From positions 886,358 through 950,357 of the forward strand of contig NZ_JBIGHX010000002.1 of the NCBI RefSeq assembly GCF_043555885.1: DNA of 64,000 bases, given 5' to 3'. Origin of the DNA: Pelomonas lactea (GTDB taxonomy: Bacteria > Pseudomonadota > Gammaproteobacteria > Burkholderiales > Burkholderiaceae_C). Shown in pieces: positions 41,386 through 51,355 of this stretch (position 1 is its first letter; each line of letters opens with the position of its first letter). The position numbers were made by a program, and so were the translations under genes. The notes beneath the pieces were generated by a model that was not told the DNA's origin, searched no databases, and was given only the letters and a program-made list of their open reading frames with translations.

Positions 41386-42615
41386 ATGCCCTCACCCACC
41401 CGTCCCCGCGTCCTGCTGATCGCCTACCACTTCCCGCCGCTGGCGGGCTCCAGCGGCATCCAGCGCACGCTGCGCCTGGCCCAGCATCTGCCGCGGCTGG
41501 GCTGGGACGTGTCCGTGCTGACCTGCTGGCCGCAGGCCTACGAGCGCATCGGCGCCGACCTGCTGAAGGACGTGCCGGCCGAGGTCCACGTCGAGCGCGC
41601 CATCGCGCTGGACGCGGCACGCCACCTGTCGCTGGCCGGGCGTCATTTCGCGTTCACGGCCCGGCCCGACCGCTGGGCCTCCTGGCGGTTCGACGGCGTG
41701 CGCCGCGCGCAGAACCTGCTGCGCCGCGTGCCTCATCAGGCCATCTGGAGCACCTATCCCATTCCCAGCGCCCACGTCATCGGCGCGGCGCTGGCACAGC
41801 GGACCGGGCTGCCGTGGATCGCCGACTTCCGCGACCCCATGGTGCAGGCGGACTACCCCGCCGACGCCGCCACGCGCCAGCAGCTGCTGCGGCTGGAAGA
41901 CCTGGCGGCCCGCACGGCCCGGCTGATGACGGTCACGACGCCGGGCACGCGGCGCGACATCCTGCAGCGCCATCCGCAGGCGCGCGTCGAGCTGATGGAG
42001 AACGGCTACGACGAGGACAGCTTCGGCACGGCCCCTGCCCAGCGCGAGCCGCTGAACCCCGGCCAGCTGACGCTGCTGCACAGCGGCATCGTCTACCCCT
42101 GGGAGCGCGACCCCGCGCCGCTGATACAGGCGCTGGCCCGCCTGCGCCAGGCCGGCCTCGGCTCGCGGCTGAAGGTGAGGTTTCGCGCGCCGGTGCACGA
42201 GGCGCTGCTGAACGACCTGGCCGCGCAGGCGGGCGTGACCGACATGGTGGAGGTCATGCCCGCCGTCGGCTATCGCCAGGCGCTGGAGGAGATGCAGCGC
42301 GCCGACGGGCTGCTCGTCATGCAGGCGGCCAACTGCAATGCGCAGGTGCCGGCCAAGGTCTACGAGTACCTGCGCGCCGGGCCGCGCATCGTCACGCTGG
42401 CCGCCCCCGAGGGCGACACGGCGCAGCTGCTGCGCGCGGCCGGCATCACCGACCAGGCGCCGCTGGACGATGCCCCGGCCATCGCAGCGCTGCTGCAGCG
42501 CCTGGTGGCGGATGACGCCTCGCTGCAGTTGCTGCCGCGCGCGGACGCCGTGCAGGGCGCGTCGCGCTGGGCGCGCAGCCAGCAACTGGCCGACTGGCTG
42601 CGGGCGCTGGTGTGA
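41386..42615 (+). CDS. Glycosyltransferase (GT4-like)
   Basis: 409 residues with two Rossmann-like halves. N-terminal LLIAYHFPPLAGSSGIQRTLRLA and C-terminal AKVYEYLRAGPRIV are typical of exopolysaccharide glycosyltransferases of the GT-B fold. ATG 41386 is used; GTG 41368, overlapping the upstream stop, would add six residues. Donor and acceptor unknown. Confidence 0.85.
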   Translation: MPSPTRPRVLLIAYHFPPLAGSSGIQRTLRLAQHLPRLGWDVSVLTCWPQAYERIGADLLKDVPAEVHVERAIALDAARHLSLAGRHFAFTARPDRWASWRFDGVRRAQNLLRRVPHQAIWSTYPIPSAHVIGAALAQRTGLPWIADFRDPMVQADYPADAATRQQLLRLEDLAARTARLMTVTTPGTRRDILQRHPQARVELMENGYDEDSFGTAPAQREPLNPGQLTLLHSGIVYPWERDPAPLIQALARLRQAGLGSRLKVRFRAPVHEALLNDLAAQAGVTDMVEVMPAVGYRQALEEMQRADGLLVMQAANCNAQVPAKVYEYLRAGPRIVTLAAPEGDTAQLLRAAGITDQAPLDDAPAIAALLQRLVADDASLQLLPRADAVQGASRWARSQQLADWLRALV

Positions 42616-43877
42616 ACGCACAGGCCGGCTCCGCCTGGGTGCTGCTGTCCTGCGTCGTGCCGCGGGCCGACGGGGTGGGCATCGAGAAGCGCGCCTGGTC
42701 GCACCTGGCCGCGATGGCGGCGCTGCGCCCGCCGCGGCTGGTGCTTGCGCTGACACCGGCGCAGTTGGCGCAGGCGCCCGACCTGGCCTTCCTGAACGGG
42801 CTCTGCAGCGTCGTCCACGTGCTGCCGCTGGACGCCAGCGCGCGCGGCCGGCGGCTGGACAACACGGCTGCCTTCCTGGCCCAGCGGCTGCTGCTGTGGG
42901 GCCGCCCCCGCTGGCAGCCGCGCGCGGGCGCCGTCGCGGCGCTGCTGCAGGCGCTGGGCGGTGCGCGGCTGGGCGACGTGTTCTGCTTCCGGCTCGCCTG
43001 CTTCGAGCTGTGGCGGCTGCTGGCCGGGCAGCACGGGTTGAGTGCGCAGCGCCTCGTCGTCGACTTCGACGACATCGAGTCGCTGGCCCAGCAGCGCGCG
43101 CTCGCGCAGGACGGCTCGCTGTGGGGCCGCGCGCACCGGCTGGCGGCGCGGCTGGAGATCGCCGAGCAGCGCCGGCTCGAGACACGGGCGCTGCGCTCCC
43201 ACGAGGTGCTGGTGTGCTCCGCCGTCGACGAAGCCCGGCTGCGCGAGCGCGCGCCGGCCGCCCGCGTCGCCGTGGTGCCCAATGCCTACCCGGTACTGCC
43301 CGCACTGCCCCCCCGCGAGCCCGGCGACACGCTGAACCTGCTGTTCCTCGGCACGCTGTCCTACGCCCCCAACATCGACGCCGCCGACCACCTCGTCCAC
43401 ACGCTGCTGCCCGCCATCCACCGCGCCTGGCCGGGCCCGGTGCGGCTGCAGATCGTGGGCCGCCGGCCGGTGCCGCGCGTGCAGGCGCTGCACCGGCCGC
43501 CCGAGGTGCAGGTGCTGCCCGACGTGGCCGACATCACGTCGGCCTACGCGCAGGCCGATGTCGTCGTCGTGCCTATCCGGTTCGGCGGCGGCACGCGCAT
43601 CAAGATCCTCGAAGCCCTGTCGCTGGGCCGGCCCGTCGTCACGACCACGCTGGGCGTCGAGGGGCTGGACCTGCAGCATGAGCGCGACCTGCTGGTGGCC
43701 GACGCGCCGGACGCATTCGCACAGGCCTGCGCCCGCATCGCCGGCGACGCGGCGCTGGCCGCCCGGCTGGCCAGCCAGGGCCGCCGGAGCTTCCTCGCGC
43801 TGTACGGCGACGACATCGTTCGCGGGCGCACCCAGGCGCTGCTGTCCCGGCCCCTCTCCTCCTCCACCGCGCCATGA
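42612..43877 (+). CDS. Glycosyltransferase family 4 (TIGR03087-like)
   Basis: 421 residues with GT-B layout: VDFDDIESLAQQRALAQ, LLFLGTLSYAPNIDAADHLV, and VVVPIRFGGGTRIKILEALSLGRPVV with the GT4 donor-site glycines and Glu. Its body resembles the XrtA-associated TIGR03087 transferase at 54825-56045. Starts GTG 42612, overlapping by 4 nt. Confidence 0.87.
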   Translation: MNAQAGSAWVLLSCVVPRADGVGIEKRAWSHLAAMAALRPPRLVLALTPAQLAQAPDLAFLNGLCSVVHVLPLDASARGRRLDNTAAFLAQRLLLWGRPRWQPRAGAVAALLQALGGARLGDVFCFRLACFELWRLLAGQHGLSAQRLVVDFDDIESLAQQRALAQDGSLWGRAHRLAARLEIAEQRRLETRALRSHEVLVCSAVDEARLRERAPAARVAVVPNAYPVLPALPPREPGDTLNLLFLGTLSYAPNIDAADHLVHTLLPAIHRAWPGPVRLQIVGRRPVPRVQALHRPPEVQVLPDVADITSAYAQADVVVVPIRFGGGTRIKILEALSLGRPVVTTTLGVEGLDLQHERDLLVADAPDAFAQACARIAGDAALAARLASQGRRSFLALYGDDIVRGRTQALLSRPLSSSTAP

Positions 43878-44866
43878 CCGATCAAGCCTCTCCCGCCCTG
43901 GACGTCACCGTCGTCACGCCGACGTTCAACCGCGCGCGGCTCATCGAACGGGCACTGGACAGCGTGCGCCTGCAGACGCGCCGGGTCGCGGAGATCATCG
44001 TCGTCGACGACGGCTCCCGTGACGGCACGCCCGACATCGCGCGCGCCTGGGGCGAGCGGCATGGGCTGCCGGTGCGTGTCGTCGTCATGGAACGCAACGG
44101 CGGCCCGGCCGCGGCGCGCAACCGCGGCATCGAGCTGGCGCGCACGGCCTATGTTGCCTTCCTGGACAGCGACGACGAGCACCTGCCCGACACGCTGGAG
44201 ACGCTCAGCGGCGCGCTGGACGCGCAGCCGTCGGCCGTCATGAGCTTCGGCGACGCCACCGTCGTCATGCCCGACGCGCGCGAGCCGCACGGGCTGTTCG
44301 CACCCAAGATCGACATCGCCCGCGCGGCCACCGCGCTGGGAGGCGACGCCTTCCTGCTCAACGACGCCTGCGAGGCGCTGCTGGCCGCCAGCATCATCCC
44401 GACGTCGGCCACCTGCTTCCGGCGCGACGCCGCGCTGGCCGTCGGCGGCATGCCGGCGCAGTTCCGCTCGGGCGAGGACTGGCTGTTCTTCCTACGCCTG
44501 ACGCAGCGCGGCCGCTTCGTCTTCACGACGCGCGACGTGGCCCTGCACCACCGGCACGACGACAACCTGACCAGCCCGCGCGCGGCCGAGTTCGTCGCGC
44601 GGCAGAAGCTGGACGGGCTGCTGGCGCTGCAGCGCGGCACGCTGGGCATCGAGCTGTCCGCGCCGCAGCAGGCGCGCGTCGCGACGATGCTGGCGGCGCA
44701 ATGGCCCGCGTGGCGCTACCACCTGTCGCGCATGGGGCTGAAGACCTATGCGCAAGGCCTCGCCGGGCATGCCGGGCTGCAGTCGCAGGGCACGCTGCAG
44801 CGCCTGCTGGCCGACCCCAGGGCGCTTGCCCGCGCCGCGGCGGCGTCGATGGGGTTGTTGCGATGA
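43874..44866 (+). CDS. Glycosyltransferase family 2
   Basis: 330 residues with the GT-A fold. VVTPTFNRARLIERALDSV, IIVVDDGSRDGT, GGPAAARNRGIELA and FLDSDDEHLP (DxD-type metal site) are canonical. GEDWLFFLRLTQRGRF holds the catalytic ED. It lies between a GT4 and the flippase and overlaps both by 4 nt. Confidence 0.92.
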   Translation: MTDQASPALDVTVVTPTFNRARLIERALDSVRLQTRRVAEIIVVDDGSRDGTPDIARAWGERHGLPVRVVVMERNGGPAAARNRGIELARTAYVAFLDSDDEHLPDTLETLSGALDAQPSAVMSFGDATVVMPDAREPHGLFAPKIDIARAATALGGDAFLLNDACEALLAASIIPTSATCFRRDAALAVGGMPAQFRSGEDWLFFLRLTQRGRFVFTTRDVALHHRHDDNLTSPRAAEFVARQKLDGLLALQRGTLGIELSAPQQARVATMLAAQWPAWRYHLSRMGLKTYAQGLAGHAGLQSQGTLQRLLADPRALARAAAASMGLLR

Positions 44867-46317
44867 GCTGGTACCGGGCGCTGGGCTCGACATCGGCGGC
44901 CACCGCCGTCAACCTGGTGCTGTCGCTGGGCAGCTCCGTCATCGTCGCGCGGCTGCTGACGCCCGACGAGATCGGCGTCTTCTCCATCTCGGTGTCGCTG
45001 CTCGCGTTCGCGCACATCCTGCGCGACTTCGGCGTCGGGCAGTACCTGATCCAACTGCGCGACGTGCAGCGCGAGGACGTGCGCGCGGGCTTCACGGTCA
45101 TGCTGTGCACGTCGATGACGCTGGCGCTGCTGATGGTGGGGCTGGCGCCGTGGGCCGCGAGCTTCTATGCCGAGCCGCGCATGACCGCGGTGTTCTACGT
45201 GCTGGCGCTGAACTTCGCGCTCATCCCGTTCGGCGCGCAGATCCTCAGCGTCATGAAGCGCGAGCTGGCCTTCGGCAGCGTGGCGCGCATCAACATCACC
45301 GCCAGCGCCGTGCAGGCCGCGGCCACGGTGGCCTTCGCCTACGCAGGCCAGAAGCACCTGAGCATGGCCTGGGGCTCGCTGGCGGGCAACGTCGTCATGA
45401 TCTCCTGCCTGTTCGCCGCGCGGCCGCACTACGCCTTCCTGCGTCCGCGCTTCAGCGGCCTGGGCAAGATCCTCAAGTTCGGCTCGCAGTCCAGCCTGTC
45501 CGGCATCGTCGGCCGGGTCGGCTCCAGCGGGCCGGACCTCGTGCTCGGCAAGACGCTGGGCATGGACGCGGTGGCCCAGTTCAGCCGCGCCAACAGCCTG
45601 CTGGCGATGTTTGCGTGGAAGGTCGACGAGATCCTGCTGCAGGTGTTCGGCCCGGTGTTCGCCAAGGGGCTGCGCGAAGGCGGCGATGCGCGCGCCAACC
45701 TGCGCCAGGCGCTGCAGACCTACAGCCTCGTGCAGTTCGCCATCCTGGCCGTGCTGGCGCTCGTGGGGCCGACGCTGATCACGCTGCTGTTCGGGCCGCA
45801 GTGGGAGGCTGCCGCGCGGCTGTCGACCTGGCTGACGCTGTGGTCTGCCATCGTCGTGCCCATCCAGCTCGCGCCCGCGGCGCTGATGGCCGCGGGCCAT
45901 GTCGGCGCCTGCCTGCGGGCCAACCTCGTCTCCAACGTCGCGCTGGTGGCGGTGCTGTTCAGCAGCGCCGTGGTGTCGCTGGAGCAGATGGCCTGGCTGT
46001 TCATCGTCTACCGCGTCATCAACCTGGGCGCCTGGCTGCACCCGCTGCGCCAGCACTTCGACTTCACGGCGGCGCAGTGCTGGCAGGCCTGCCGGGGCAG
46101 CCTGGGCATCTGCGCGCTGGGCGCCGCGCCCGCAGCGGCCGCCGAGATCTACCTGCGCACCAGCGGCGCCCCCCTGCCCGCGCTGGCGCACATCGTCGCG
46201 CTGGGCGCGGTGTCCGTGCTGGGCATCATGCTGGCGCTGCAGTTCAGCACCCACCCGCTGCGAGCGGAGATGCACAAGGCCTTCAGGCTTGTCGCTCACC
46301 GTTTCGCGCCCCACTGA
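44863..46317 (+). CDS. Oligosaccharide flippase family protein (Wzx/MATE-like)
   Basis: 484 residues with about 12-14 transmembrane helices, starting AATAVNLVLSLGSSVIVARLLTPDE, typical of polysaccharide transporters. It would flip undecaprenyl-linked repeat units to the periplasm. It starts at ATG 44863 overlapping the GT2 stop and is followed by 30 nt before the WbsX gene. Confidence 0.92.
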   Translation: MSWYRALGSTSAATAVNLVLSLGSSVIVARLLTPDEIGVFSISVSLLAFAHILRDFGVGQYLIQLRDVQREDVRAGFTVMLCTSMTLALLMVGLAPWAASFYAEPRMTAVFYVLALNFALIPFGAQILSVMKRELAFGSVARINITASAVQAAATVAFAYAGQKHLSMAWGSLAGNVVMISCLFAARPHYAFLRPRFSGLGKILKFGSQSSLSGIVGRVGSSGPDLVLGKTLGMDAVAQFSRANSLLAMFAWKVDEILLQVFGPVFAKGLREGGDARANLRQALQTYSLVQFAILAVLALVGPTLITLLFGPQWEAAARLSTWLTLWSAIVVPIQLAPAALMAAGHVGACLRANLVSNVALVAVLFSSAVVSLEQMAWLFIVYRVINLGAWLHPLRQHFDFTAAQCWQACRGSLGICALGAAPAAAAEIYLRTSGAPLPALAHIVALGAVSVLGIMLALQFSTHPLRAEMHKAFRLVAHRFAPH

Positions 46318-46347
46318 GACGGCCTCCGGCATTCCAACACCTCGACC

Positions 46348-47421
46348 ATGACCGCTCCCAAGGCCATCGCCCTGTACCTGCCGCAGTACCACCCCATCCC
46401 GGAGAACGACGCCTGGTGGGAACCCGGCTTCACCGAGTGGACCAACGTCACCAAGGCGCGCCCGCTGTACCGCGGCCACAAGCAGCCCTATCTGCCGTCG
46501 GAACTGGGCTTCTACGACCTGCGCCTGCCCGAGGCGCGTGCGGCCCAGGCTGCGCTGGCGCGGGACTACGGCGTGCACGGCTTCTGCTACTACCACTACT
46601 GGTTCGGCAACGGCAAGCGGCTGCTGCAGCGGCCGTTCGAGGAGGTGCTGGCCTCGGGCGAGCCGGATTTCCCGTTCATGCTGTGCTGGGCCAACCAGAC
46701 CTGGTCGGGCGTGTGGCACGGCCTGGACAAGCGCATCCTCGCCGAGCAGACCTACCCCGGCGCCGACGACGACCGCCGCCACTTCGACACGCTGCTGCCG
46801 GCCTTCCGCGACCCGCGCTACATCCGCGTCGACGGCAAGCCGGTGTTCATGCTGTACGCGCCGCAGGACATGCCGGACGTGCGCGCCTTCACCGCGCGCT
46901 GGCGACAGATGGCGCATGACGCCGGGCTGGAGGGCCTGTACCTGCTCGCCCAGCACGCCGACCCGCACTGGGACTGCGTCGCCCACGGGTTCGACGCCTT
47001 CGTGCTGCAGCCCTACTTCAGCCGCCGCCGCCCGTGGGTGTCGTGGCGCCAGCCGGTCAAGAAGCTGTGGAACCGGCTGCAGGACGCCCGCGGCATTCCC
47101 TGCCTGCACCGCTACGACGAGATGCAGGATCACCTGCTGCCAGCGGACAGCCATCCGCTGGCCATCCCCTGCGTGCTGCCCAACTGGGACAACACGCCGC
47201 GCAGCGGCACCCGTGGCGTCGTCATGGAAGGCTGCTCGCCCGCGGCCTTCGGCCAGGCGCTGGACCGGGCGCTGGCGATGTGCGGCAAGCGCCAGGCCAG
47301 CGACAACCTGCTGTTCATCAAGTCCTGGAACGAATGGGCCGAAGGCAACCACCTGGAGCCCAGCCGCGAGTTCGGGCGCGGCTATCTGGAAGCGCTCAAG
47401 GCCCGGGTGAAGGCCGGCTGA
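46348..47421 (+). CDS. WbsX-like glycoside hydrolase family 99-related protein
   Basis: 357 residues beginning AIALYLPQYHPIPENDAWW, followed by GFTEWTNV and GFCYYHYWF, FMLCWANQTWSG, and KSWNEWAEG, the conserved signature of WbsX/GH99-like proteins. These are often encoded in O-antigen and exopolysaccharide loci and may process or transfer glycans. Precise role unknown. Confidence 0.9.
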   Translation: MTAPKAIALYLPQYHPIPENDAWWEPGFTEWTNVTKARPLYRGHKQPYLPSELGFYDLRLPEARAAQAALARDYGVHGFCYYHYWFGNGKRLLQRPFEEVLASGEPDFPFMLCWANQTWSGVWHGLDKRILAEQTYPGADDDRRHFDTLLPAFRDPRYIRVDGKPVFMLYAPQDMPDVRAFTARWRQMAHDAGLEGLYLLAQHADPHWDCVAHGFDAFVLQPYFSRRRPWVSWRQPVKKLWNRLQDARGIPCLHRYDEMQDHLLPADSHPLAIPCVLPNWDNTPRSGTRGVVMEGCSPAAFGQALDRALAMCGKRQASDNLLFIKSWNEWAEGNHLEPSREFGRGYLEALKARVKAG

Positions 47422-47425
47422 CGCC

Positions 47426-48520
47426 ATGAGCGATCCCCGTGATGCCAGCATCGAGAGCTACGCGCATGTGCGCGAGCTGCCCGCCGACGCGCTGGCCTTG
47501 ATGGCGCGCGCCGAGCAGCGCCACGTCGAATTCGGCGCGGACTGGCATGCCAACCTCATCGACCATGTCTACGCCACCGAGGCCGGCAGACCCGACGTCC
47601 GCGTGCACGTGCTGCGTCGGCAAGGCCGCGTGCTGGCCGTGCTGCCCACGGTCACGCAGGGTGGCGAAGTCAGCGCGCTGTCCAACTTCTACACGGCCAT
47701 CTACGCGCCGGCGCTGGAAGACGGGCTGGCGGCCGAAGACCTGCTGCCGCTGACCCGCGCGCTGCGGCGCGGCAGCCGGGCGGCGGCCTACCGCTTCTCG
47801 CCGATGGACCCGGCGTCGCGCGAGTTCACGCTGCTCCAGCGCGCGCTGCAGCTGGCGGGCCTGAGCGCGCACGGCTACTTCGCATTCGGCAACTGGTACG
47901 AGCCGGTGCGCCAGACCTGGGCCGACTACCTGAAGGACCGCAGCGGCCAGGTGCGCAGCACCATCAAGCGCAACGCCAAGAAGTTCGCGGCCGAGGGCGG
48001 CCGGCTGGAGATCGTCACCGGCGGCGACGCACTGGAGGCGGGGCTGGCGGCCTACCAGGCCGTCTACGCACAGAGCTGGAAGGTGCCCGAGCCCTACCCC
48101 GGCTTCGTGCCGGGCCTGATCCGCCTGTGCGCGCGCCGCGGCTGGCTGCGCCTGGGGCTGGCCTGGCTGGGCGACAAGCCGGTGGCCGCACAGATCTGGA
48201 TCGTCGCCAACGGCCGCGCCGACATCTACAAGCTCGCCTACGACGAAGCCCACAAGGCGCTGGCCCCCGGCACGCTGCTGACCGCGCTGCTGATGGAGCG
48301 CGCCATCGACGCGGACCAGGTGCGCGAGATCGACTACCTGATCGGCGACGATGCCTACAAGGCCGCCTGGATGAGCCAGCGCCGCGAGCGCTTCGGCCTC
48401 ATCGCCTACGACCCGCTGACGCTGCGCGGCCTGGCCGGGCTGCTGCGCCAGACCCTGGGCGACGCCCGGCGCCGACTGCGCGCCAAACCGCTGCCGCCCG
48501 CAGACAATCCGCCCGCCTGA
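47426..48520 (+). CDS. FemAB-like/GNAT-fold acyltransferase (PF13480 type)
   Basis: 364 residues with the FemAB/GNAT double fold: STIKRNAKKFAAEGGRLEIV, and AWLGDKPVAAQIWIVANGRADIYKLAYDEAHKALAPG with DYLIGDDAYKAAWMS at the end. The group transfers acyl or aminoacyl groups to amines. In this operon it could use the ACP-bound acyl group on a sugar amine (inference). Confidence 0.85.
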   Translation: MSDPRDASIESYAHVRELPADALALMARAEQRHVEFGADWHANLIDHVYATEAGRPDVRVHVLRRQGRVLAVLPTVTQGGEVSALSNFYTAIYAPALEDGLAAEDLLPLTRALRRGSRAAAYRFSPMDPASREFTLLQRALQLAGLSAHGYFAFGNWYEPVRQTWADYLKDRSGQVRSTIKRNAKKFAAEGGRLEIVTGGDALEAGLAAYQAVYAQSWKVPEPYPGFVPGLIRLCARRGWLRLGLAWLGDKPVAAQIWIVANGRADIYKLAYDEAHKALAPGTLLTALLMERAIDADQVREIDYLIGDDAYKAAWMSQRRERFGLIAYDPLTLRGLAGLLRQTLGDARRRLRAKPLPPADNPPA

Positions 48521-48540
48521 CGACCGAAACCTTTCCACCG

Positions 48541-50217
48541 ATGCAAGCCCACGACCTGCCTCCCGACACGCCCTTCGCTTCCGGCGCCCCCCGCTTTGCC
48601 GGCGCGGCGCCCGACCCGCTGGCGGCGTGGCAGCAGGCCTACGCCACGCGCGGCAGCCGCTGCGCCGCCGACGTGGGCGGCGAGTTCGCCGTCGCGCTGG
48701 ACCTGCCCGGCGGCGGCAGCTACCTGGCCGTGGACCGCTTCGCCGTGCACAGCCTGTGCTATGCCGTGAAGGATGGCCAGCTGCACTACGCGACGCGTGC
48801 CGACGTGCTGGCGCGCCGGCTGGGCATCACGGAGCTCAGCACCCAGGCGATCTTCGATTACCTGTTCCACCACTGCATCCCGTCGCCGCGCACCATCTAC
48901 GTGGGCATCCACCGGCTGCCGGCCGCCCACTACGCGCTGTTCAAGGATGGACAACTGACCGTCGCGCCCTACTGGACCGCGCAGTTCACCGAGCAGGCCA
49001 GCCCCGATTTCGACACGCTGCGCGACGAGTTCCGCGGCATCCTGCGCGCGGCCGTGAAGGAGCGCCTCACGGGCGACGGCAAGACCGCCTGCTTCCTGAG
49101 CGGCGGCACCGACAGCTCCACCGTCGCCGGCCTGCTGGGCGAGGCCACGGGCCGGGCGCCGGCCAGCTACTCCATCGGCTTCGAGGCCGAGGGCTACGAC
49201 GAGATGGCCTACGCCCGCATCGCCGCCAAGGCGTTTGGCGCGGACCACCACGAGTACTACGTGACGCCGGCCGACCTCGTGAAGGCCATCCCCGACGTCG
49301 CCGCGCACTACGACCAGCCGTTCGGCAACTCCTCGGCCGTGCCCGCCTTCTACTGCGCCCGCAAGGCGCACGACGACGGCTACACGCGGATGCTGGCCGG
49401 CGACGGCGGCGACGAACTCTTCGGCGGCAACACGCGCTACGCCAAGGAGCGTGTGTTCCACGTCTACAGCCAGATCCCGTCGCCACTGCGTGCCGGCGTG
49501 CTGAACCCGCTGTTCATGAACCCGCTCACCGGCAACATCCCGCTGCTGAAGAAGGGCACCAGCTACATCCGCCAGGCCCGCGTGCCCATGCCCGACCGCA
49601 TGCAGAGCTACAACCTGCTGGACCGCCTGGGCCTGCGCGACGTGCTGACGCCGCAGTTCCTGGCCGCCGTCGACACCGACTCGCCGCGCCAGCACCAGCG
49701 CGCCACCTGGGCCGCCGGCCCGCATGACGCCAGCCTCGTCAACCAGATGCTGACCTTCGACTGGCGCTACACGCTGGCCGAGAACGACCTGCCCAAAGTC
49801 GTCGGCACGACGGCACTGGCCGGCGTGGACGTCAGCTTCCCGCTGCTGGACACGCGGCTGCTGGACTTCTCGCTGAAGCTGCCGACCAGCTACAAGCTCA
49901 AGGGCCTGAAGCTGCGCTGGTTCTTCAAGGAAGCGCTGCGCGGCTTCCTGCCGGACGACATCCTGACGAAGAAGAAGCACGGCTTCGGCCTGCCCTTCGG
50001 CCCCTGGGCCGTGAAGGACGCCGCGCTGAACGCGCTGGCCGCGGATTCGCTGCGCGGCGCGGCCGCCCGCGGCATCGTGCGGCCCGAGTTCGTCGAGAAC
50101 CTGCTGACGAAGCGGCTGAAGGAACACGCCGGCTACTACGGCGAGATGGTGTGGATCCTGATGATGCTGGAGCAATGGCTGCGCCGGCACGCGCCCGACT
50201 ACCGCATCGCCGCCTGA
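48541..50217 (+). CDS. Asparagine synthase-like protein without the catalytic N-terminal Cys
   Basis: 558 residues. The synthetase domain is intact, with PP-loop LSGGTDSSTVAGLL, GDGGDELFGGN and KKKHGFGLPFGPW. The N-terminal region is a shortened amidotransferase domain (GGEFAVALDL, YLAVDRFAVHSLCYAV, LHYATRADVLARRLG) but begins MQAHDLPPD instead of Met-Cys-Gly and has no HRGPD loop, so it cannot hydrolyse glutamine. It may use ammonia or an amine substrate. ATG 48541 starts it. Confidence 0.9.
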   Translation: MQAHDLPPDTPFASGAPRFAGAAPDPLAAWQQAYATRGSRCAADVGGEFAVALDLPGGGSYLAVDRFAVHSLCYAVKDGQLHYATRADVLARRLGITELSTQAIFDYLFHHCIPSPRTIYVGIHRLPAAHYALFKDGQLTVAPYWTAQFTEQASPDFDTLRDEFRGILRAAVKERLTGDGKTACFLSGGTDSSTVAGLLGEATGRAPASYSIGFEAEGYDEMAYARIAAKAFGADHHEYYVTPADLVKAIPDVAAHYDQPFGNSSAVPAFYCARKAHDDGYTRMLAGDGGDELFGGNTRYAKERVFHVYSQIPSPLRAGVLNPLFMNPLTGNIPLLKKGTSYIRQARVPMPDRMQSYNLLDRLGLRDVLTPQFLAAVDTDSPRQHQRATWAAGPHDASLVNQMLTFDWRYTLAENDLPKVVGTTALAGVDVSFPLLDTRLLDFSLKLPTSYKLKGLKLRWFFKEALRGFLPDDILTKKKHGFGLPFGPWAVKDAALNALAADSLRGAAARGIVRPEFVENLLTKRLKEHAGYYGEMVWILMMLEQWLRRHAPDYRIAA

Positions 50218-50236
50218 ACTTCACTGGAACCCCGCC

Positions 50237-51349
50237 ATGCCCTCCTCCCGACCCCTGATCCACCTGATCGCCGGCGCGCGGCCCAACTTCATGAAGATCG
50301 CGCCGCTGATCCGCGCGCTGCGCGCCGACGGCAGGCTGGCCTTCCAGCTCATCCACACCGGCCAGCACTTCGACCGCGACATGAACGACGTGTTCTTCGA
50401 GGAGCTGGGCATCCCCGCGCCCGACGTGCAGCTGGGCTGCGGCGGCGGCACGCAGGCCGAGCAGACGGCCCGCATCATGGTGGCCTACGAGAAGCACCTG
50501 CTGGAGAGCACCCCGGCCTGCACGCTGGTGGTGGGTGACGTGAACTCCACGCTGGCCTGCGCGCTGGTCGCCAAGAAGGCCGGCGTGCCGGTGGCGCACG
50601 TCGAGGCCGGCCTGCGCAGCGGCGACATGCGCATGCCTGAGGAGGTCAACCGCATCGTCACCGACGCCATCACCGACTGGTACTTCGTGACCGAGCCGTC
50701 GGGCCGCGAGCACCTGAAGCAGGAAGGCAAGCCCGACGACCGCGTGTTCGACGTCGGCCACGTGATGGTGGACAACCTGCTCTACCAGGACGCGCAACTG
50801 CGCACCGCGTTCGATGTGGCCACGCTGGCCACCGACGCCATCAAGCGCCAGCTCGGCCGCTACGCCGTCGTGACGCTGCACCGCCCCAGCAACGTCGACG
50901 GCGAGGACAACCTGCGCCGCGCCATCGGCATCGTCAACGCGATCGCGGAGCGGCTGCCCGTCGTCTTCCCGATGCACCCGCGCACGCGCAAGAACCTGGA
51001 GGCCTACGGCCTGACGGTGTCGCCGAACGTCCACCTGCTGGGCCCGCAGACCTACATGGCCTTCCTGCACCTGTGGCGCGATGCCGCGCTGGTGCTGACG
51101 GACAGCGGCGGCCTGCAGGAGGAGACGACCGCGCTGGGCGTGCCCTGCGTGACGATGCGCGAAAGCACCGAGCGCCCCGTCACCGTGACCGAGGGCACCA
51201 ACATCCTCGCCGGCACGGACCCCGACAACGTCAAGGCCGCCTGCCAGCGCGTGCTGGATGGCCAGGGCCCCGCCGGGCGCCGCCCGGCGCTGTGGGACGG
51301 CCAGGCCGCCGAGCGCATCGTCGGCATCCTGGCCGGCAAGCTCGCCTGA
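50237..51349 (+). CDS. wecB: UDP-N-acetylglucosamine 2-epimerase (non-hydrolysing)
   Basis: 370 residues. IAGARPNFMKIAPLIRAL, HTGQHFDRDMNDVFF, HVEAGLRSGDMRMPEEVNR, TLHRPSNVD, and TDSGGLQEETTALGVPCVTMRESTERP are all family motifs. It forms UDP-ManNAc for a cell-surface polymer. It ends the plus-strand operon, 6 nt from the stop of the convergent deacetylase gene. Confidence 0.95.
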   Translation: MPSSRPLIHLIAGARPNFMKIAPLIRALRADGRLAFQLIHTGQHFDRDMNDVFFEELGIPAPDVQLGCGGGTQAEQTARIMVAYEKHLLESTPACTLVVGDVNSTLACALVAKKAGVPVAHVEAGLRSGDMRMPEEVNRIVTDAITDWYFVTEPSGREHLKQEGKPDDRVFDVGHVMVDNLLYQDAQLRTAFDVATLATDAIKRQLGRYAVVTLHRPSNVDGEDNLRRAIGIVNAIAERLPVVFPMHPRTRKNLEAYGLTVSPNVHLLGPQTYMAFLHLWRDAALVLTDSGGLQEETTALGVPCVTMRESTERPVTVTEGTNILAGTDPDNVKAACQRVLDGQGPAGRRPALWDGQAAERIVGILAGKLA

Positions 51350-51355
51350 GCGCCG

